From Spirochaetia bacterium (GTDB lineage: Bacteria > Spirochaetota > Spirochaetia > Treponematales > Breznakiellaceae), in the NCBI GenBank assembly GCA_026002025.1, contig BOAU01000079.1:1-9310 (forward strand): a stretch of 9,310 nucleotides of DNA. Direction: 5' to 3'. Position numbers and translations under genes: made by a program. Positions 6,684 through 9,310 of this stretch are shown piece after piece. How positions within the stretch are numbered: the first letter of the stretch is position 1; every line of letters starts with the position of its first letter. The notes under the pieces are model-generated. The model ran no database searches. It was not told the DNA's origin and was given only the letters and a program-made list of their open reading frames with translations.

Positions 6684-6712
6684 AAGGTACTTATTTAACC
6701 CCCCATAGTCAA
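6684..6712 (-). promoter_or_regulatory. Weak candidate promoter for the hflK operon
   Basis: TTGACT (6707-6712) is followed after 17 bases by TACCTT (6684-6689) on the minus strand. The -35 matches five of six bases, but the -10 matches only three, so the call is tentative. It would give a leader of about 30 bases. Confidence 0.25.
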
Positions 6713-6761
6713 TGATTACCGGAATATTTTCAGAAAAGCCCGATAAAAGCTCAGGATCGCC

Positions 6762-6790
6762 TTGACGTATATTTTTACTTGCTATAAAAT
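6762..6790 (+). promoter_or_regulatory. Sigma-70-like promoter for the small secreted-protein genes
   Basis: TTGACG (6762-6767) is followed after 17 bases by TAAAAT (6785-6790). Each box has one mismatch to consensus, and the spacer is A+T-rich. Transcription would begin near 6797, giving a leader of about 50 bases before ATG 6849. No other pair in the 6646-6848 gap is as good on the plus strand. Confidence 0.6.
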
Positions 6791-6812
6791 AGATATGTTG
6801 CCTATAAATTAA

Positions 6813-6825
6813 AGTCCTTTGGACT
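6813..6825 (+). other. Small hairpin in the 5' leader of the 6849 gene
   Basis: AGTCC (6813-6817), loop TTT and GGACT (6821-6825) make a perfect 5-bp stem shortly after the predicted transcript start and about 24 bases before the start codon. It could stabilise the mRNA 5' end. It is too short to call a riboswitch and has no T-run after it. Confidence 0.3.
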
Positions 6826-6848
6826 ATAAACGAAAAGGAAGGAAAGCT

Positions 6849-7289
6849 ATGAAAAAGTTTTCGTTGCTGGTTTTGATGATGGTCGCATTGGCTGGGCTTG
6901 TATTCGCGCAGACCCGGGATTCAAGCGTTGTGGTGCAGTGGGATGGTACGAGTCTTCCGGATTCGCTCGTATATCACCTTGAAGTATGGGATCAGCGCGG
7001 TCAGGAAACCGACATTGCCCCATTCCTGAATCCCATAAATGGCCTCAGGAAATACGGCCCCGTTACTTTTCTGATCCATGCCAATAATGGGTACATCGTC
7101 GCTTTATACGCCAGTCCCAGTTGGGAATCATCACTGACAAAGCCGCAGGGTGTTGTATCCAGATATACCGTTACCGGTGATTCGAAGGAAATTATCCGCA
7201 GTGAATTGGATAGTAAGCTGTTCAAAAGGTATATTACCCGAAGCCAATTCCTCACGGACCTCGAAGCGACCTATGCCGGACTGAAATAG
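6849..7289 (+). CDS. Small secreted protein, unknown function
   Basis: The protein has 146 residues from ATG 6849, with an A/G-rich ribosome site (AAGGAAGGAA, ending about five bases upstream). An in-frame TTG at 6819 lies inside the leader hairpin and is rejected. Residues 1-20 are a classic Sec signal peptide (MKK, hydrophobic core FSLLVLMMVALAGL, then VFA before Q21), with likely type I cleavage after FA. The mature part of about 126 residues has no membrane helix and mixes predicted strands (SSVVVQWDG, YHLEVWDQRG, GYIVALYAS) with a C-terminal helical end (RSQFLTDLEATYAGL). I do not recognise a family. The YHLEVW and NNGYIVALY blocks echo YHIEVY and NTGYAFFIY in the next gene, suggesting old paralogues. 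The export signal suggests a periplasmic or surface role. It is transcribed with the next gene (34-base gap) from the promoter at 6762. Confidence 0.85.
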   Translation: MKKFSLLVLMMVALAGLVFAQTRDSSVVVQWDGTSLPDSLVYHLEVWDQRGQETDIAPFLNPINGLRKYGPVTFLIHANNGYIVALYASPSWESSLTKPQGVVSRYTVTGDSKEIIRSELDSKLFKRYITRSQFLTDLEATYAGLK

Positions 7290-7323
7290 CCCCTGTTTTG
7301 GTCATAAAAAGGGAGGAAAAGAC

Positions 7324-7749
7324 GTGAAAAAGCTTTTCGGCGTTGTTTTTTTTGTACTCATGGCCGGTTGGCTGTTTGCGCAGAACGCGCCTACATATTA
7401 TCATATTGAAGTGTACTCCCGGGCATCAAATTACTTCGGCGATATACCCCGTTTTTCAGTTGATGACAGCAGACTGAAAAACGGTGAGGCATATTATGAG
7501 TTCTATCACAAGAACACCGGATATGCCTTTTTCATCTACTCAACCACGGGCGATACAAGTGCAATAACGGCTCCGCCCCAAGCTCCCTCGAATGCCGTGA
7601 CAATTAAAATATTCGATTGGTCAGGCACCAGCTATCCCATGTTTGAGGTTCAGATTGACCAAATTGTAACCCACTATATGCTGACCAATAAATCAGAGGT
7701 TGAGAAGCTGAAGATAGTGTTGAAATACAAGCTTTCCGTGCCCAGATAG
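7324..7749 (+). CDS. Small secreted protein, likely distant paralogue of its upstream neighbour
   Basis: The protein has 141 residues from GTG 7324, with GGAGG (7312-7316) seven bases upstream. The Sec signal peptide is MKK, then hydrophobic FGVVFFVLMAGWL, then LFA before Q20. The mature protein starts near QNAPTYYHIEVYSR and includes NTGYAFFIYSTTG (about 60-72), a Pro-rich linker (APPQAPSN), then KIFDWSGTSYPMFEVQI and a Lys-rich end (EVEKLKIVLKYKL). No cysteines, lipobox or transmembrane helix after the signal are present. The two YHIEV / NTGY blocks occur in the same order as in the upstream gene. Base composition is lower in G+C than the flanking housekeeping genes. Its TAG is immediately followed by the second copy of the palindromic element. 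Function unknown. Confidence 0.85.
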   Translation: MKKLFGVVFFVLMAGWLFAQNAPTYYHIEVYSRASNYFGDIPRFSVDDSRLKNGEAYYEFYHKNTGYAFFIYSTTGDTSAITAPPQAPSNAVTIKIFDWSGTSYPMFEVQIDQIVTHYMLTNKSEVEKLKIVLKYKLSVPR

Positions 7750-7802
7750 GGTAATTTGGCTATGCCAAATTACCTCGGAGTTTCGGGCATAGCCGAAACT
7801 CC
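7750..7802. repeat. Double-hairpin palindromic element, copy 2, in a convergent intergenic gap
   Basis: Arms GGTAATTTGGC (7750-7760) and GCCAAATTACC (7764-7774) flank loop TAT. A TC spacer follows (7775-7776). Arms GGAGTTTCGG (7777-7786) and CCGAAACTCC (7793-7802) enclose GCATAG. The hairpin, TC, hairpin order and the central CCTCGGAGTTT match copy 1. The two hairpin centres are complementary to each other (GGCTATGCC and GGCATAGCC). The element starts at the base after the TAG of the 7324 gene and ends 20 bases before the acyl-CoA ligase stop, so it could also shape both 3' ends. A run of seven T (7813-7819) follows ten bases later, too far for a standard intrinsic terminator. Confidence 0.8.
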
Positions 7803-7822
7803 ATTATAAAAGTTTTTTTAGC

Positions 7823-9310
7823 CTAATTCCTGAATAATCCATGTATCTCCCGTGCATAAAACGCCGCGATCTGGTGCCGGAGTAGTTCGCCCTTGGGGGA
7901 AAGTTCCCGGCCCTGCTCAAATGATTTGGGTAAAAGTTTGAATTTGAAGACCCGCTCAAAGGGCTTGAACCCCGTGCGGGGGCCCACCAGGTCCGCCACC
8001 TCGTTGGCGATAATCTCGTTGATTTCAGGCTGTTGTAACAGGAGCTCGTAGTCCACAATGGGGATGTTGTTTTCCTCCGCAAAGGCCATGACCATGGTTT
8101 GGACCGGGACGATGAGGGCGGCCAGGTACTTCTGGTCCTGGCCCACCACGGCGCAGTGTTCAATGTAATCGCTTTCACGGATTTTGATTTCGATGGGGAT
8201 AGGCTCCACATTCTCGCCCCCCCGGAGCACGATGGTGTCCTTGGCGCGGCCGGTAAGCCGCAGTTCATTGTCGTGGGTCTTCATGGCGATGTCCCCGGTG
8301 TTGACCCAGCCGTCCCCCGACAGGATGGCTGCGGTAAGCTCAGGCTTTTTGTAGTACCCCTTCATCACCTGGCCTCCCCGGACATGGAGCACCCCATTGT
8401 GCCCCGGCAACAGGCTTTCCCCCTTGGCATTGACGATTTTGGCTTCCGTGCCCTCAATCAACTGGCCGATGGTGCCCCGGCGGCTTTTGCGGTACTGCCG
8501 GACAGAGACGATGGGGGAAGTTTCGGTCAGGCCGTAGGCTTCCTGGAGCCGGAGCCCCACGGCGTTGAAGAAGTGGTCCACCTTGGCCGGCAGGCTGCCC
8601 CCGCCGGAAATTCCCGCATGGAAGCGGCCCCCCAGCCGTATTTTGAGCCGGCGGAACACGATGAGCCAGGCAAGACCCCGGACAGGGGAAAGCAGCAGCC
8701 AGGGGAAAAAGCCCCAAATAGCATCGAAAAGGCGGACCCGGCCGTGGAAATTGGGGATAAGGCCGAAGGTTAAATCCCTGAAATAGGAATACATCAGGGC
8801 AAACCTGACGAAAAGGTCAAAAAAAGTTTTCTGGATGCCCCCCATCTGTTTGACGCTGCGGTTGATCCCATCCATGATCGCCTCCCAGACACGGGGAACC
8901 GTGACCATCCAGTGGGGCCGCACCGCCTTAAAGTCCGCCATCAATATAGAAGAGATAGGCTTGGAGTAGGCCAGGCCGTTCGTAAAGTACAGTACCACGT
9001 ATTCCATGGCCCGCTCGTATACATGCCATACGGGCAGTACCGAAAGCCAGATATCGCCGGGTTTGGCTTCAAAGACCTGCCGAAAGGCGGGAAGCTGGAA
9101 GAGAAAAGTACCGTGGGTCAGCATGACCCCCTTGGGCTCCCCGGTGGTCCCGGAGGTAAAGATGATGGTCACCAGGTCGTCCTGTCCGCCGCTCTCGATT
9201 GCCTCATCAACTTCGCCGGGTATGAGGAGGGATCGTTTCTTCCCCAGGGCGATAAGGCTGGGGTAGTAATGGATTGCGATCCCTGCGGCAACCGCGGCGG
9301 CTTCGGTTAC
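7823..9310 (-). CDS. Long-chain acyl-CoA ligase (AMP-forming), N-terminus outside window
   Basis: The frame is open from the right edge to TAG at 7823-7825, giving 495 residues. The GTG at 9172 is not the start, since 46 in-frame codons precede it and the core domain is only beginning there. The ANL-superfamily motifs are in order: P-loop TSGTTGEPKG (52-61), YGLTETS (259-265), NTGDIA (337-342) and the hinge GRAKDTIVLRGGENVEP (354-370). A hydrophobic, Trp-rich insert between (about 160-220) fits the COG1022 group that activates long-chain fatty acids for phospholipid synthesis or degradation, probably at the membrane. The family is usually about 600 residues, so roughly 100-140 are missing. 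Near the C-terminus the usual LTPTxKLKR block, which carries the adenylation lysine, reads ELSPKGELLRH (469-479), so the lysine is shifted or replaced. Confidence 0.9.
   Translation of the reverse strand, partial: VTEAAAVAAGIAIHYYPSLIALGKKRSLLIPGEVDEAIESGGQDDLVTIIFTSGTTGEPKGVMLTHGTFLFQLPAFRQVFEAKPGDIWLSVLPVWHVYERAMEYVVLYFTNGLAYSKPISSILMADFKAVRPHWMVTVPRVWEAIMDGINRSVKQMGGIQKTFFDLFVRFALMYSYFRDLTFGLIPNFHGRVRLFDAIWGFFPWLLLSPVRGLAWLIVFRRLKIRLGGRFHAGISGGGSLPAKVDHFFNAVGLRLQEAYGLTETSPIVSVRQYRKSRRGTIGQLIEGTEAKIVNAKGESLLPGHNGVLHVRGGQVMKGYYKKPELTAAILSGDGWVNTGDIAMKTHDNELRLTGRAKDTIVLRGGENVEPIPIEIKIRESDYIEHCAVVGQDQKYLAALIVPVQTMVMAFAEENNIPIVDYELLLQQPEINEIIANEVADLVGPRTGFKPFERVFKFKLLPKSFEQGRELSPKGELLRHQIAAFYAREIHGLFRN

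Noticed and set aside
5917..6708. 263-codon open frame on the plus strand opposite hflK
   Set aside because: It is a complementary-frame shadow of hflK with no ribosome site or family motif, and its translation is a His/Gly/Pro-rich artefact of the opposing codons.
6734..6750. Direct repeat AAAAGC-N5-AAAAGC in the 6646-6848 gap as an operator
   Set aside because: Six-base repeats of A-rich sequence are expected by chance, and they show no dyad symmetry or clear relation to either promoter.
7803..7820. Intrinsic terminator after the 7324 gene
   Set aside because: The T-run (7813-7819) is ten bases from the base of the nearest strong stem. The stem belongs to the palindromic element also found inside a coding sequence, so a standard terminator call is not supported.
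8099..8773. 224-codon open frame on the plus strand opposite the acyl-CoA ligase
   Set aside because: It is antisense to strongly conserved ANL motifs. No Shine-Dalgarno and no recognisable protein features.

Overview
The window looks like chromosomal DNA of a spirochaete, most likely a Treponema of the insect-gut or free-living kind. This is an inference from gene content (an hflK-hflC pair followed by a membrane protein with a kinase-like domain, an AmmeMemoRadiSam-type radical SAM enzyme, a COG1022-type acyl-CoA ligase, small MKK...FAQ secreted proteins) and from a fairly G+C-rich composition. No rRNA, tRNA, CRISPR array, transposase or phage gene was seen. The DNA is densely coding, and the largest non-coding stretch is about 200 bases (6646-6848).

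Layout. Positions 3-942 (+) hold the 3' end of an unrecognised, probably extracytoplasmic protein, overlapped by a small membrane-anchored or secreted protein gene. Positions 939-2289 (-) hold a two-gene unit: a conserved-looking hypothetical gene translationally overlapped with an AmrS-like radical SAM gene. Positions 2356-3186 (+) hold nudC, an NADH pyrophosphatase. Positions 3191-6645 (-) hold a tight operon hflK-hflC-(membrane pseudokinase). Positions 6849-7749 (+) hold two small, more A+T-rich genes for secreted proteins that look distantly paralogous, behind a good sigma-70-like promoter. Positions 7823-9310 (-) hold the C-terminal 495 residues of a long-chain acyl-CoA ligase that runs off the right edge.

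The most notable signal is a two-copy palindromic element of 53-55 bases. Each copy is two adjacent hairpins with stems of about 11 bp separated by the dinucleotide TC, and the shared core reads CCTCGGAGTTT. One copy (7750-7802) begins at the base after a stop codon in a convergent intergenic gap. The other (1072-1126) lies inside the radical SAM gene, where it is read through in frame and adds about 19 residues just before the family's conserved PWH...HPDY segment. The stems differ in sequence but each arm keeps its own complement, as expected of a dispersed structured element that can colonise coding sequence, comparable in kind to the palindromic elements described in Rickettsia.

The second theme is the hflKC operon. 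HflK and HflC are SPFH proteins that usually form a membrane assembly around the FtsH protease. The third gene encodes a degenerate kinase C-lobe, one transmembrane helix and a C-terminal extracytoplasmic domain. It starts 11 bases after hflC, and its ribosome site overlaps the hflC stop, so it is a candidate accessory partner of the HflKC complex.
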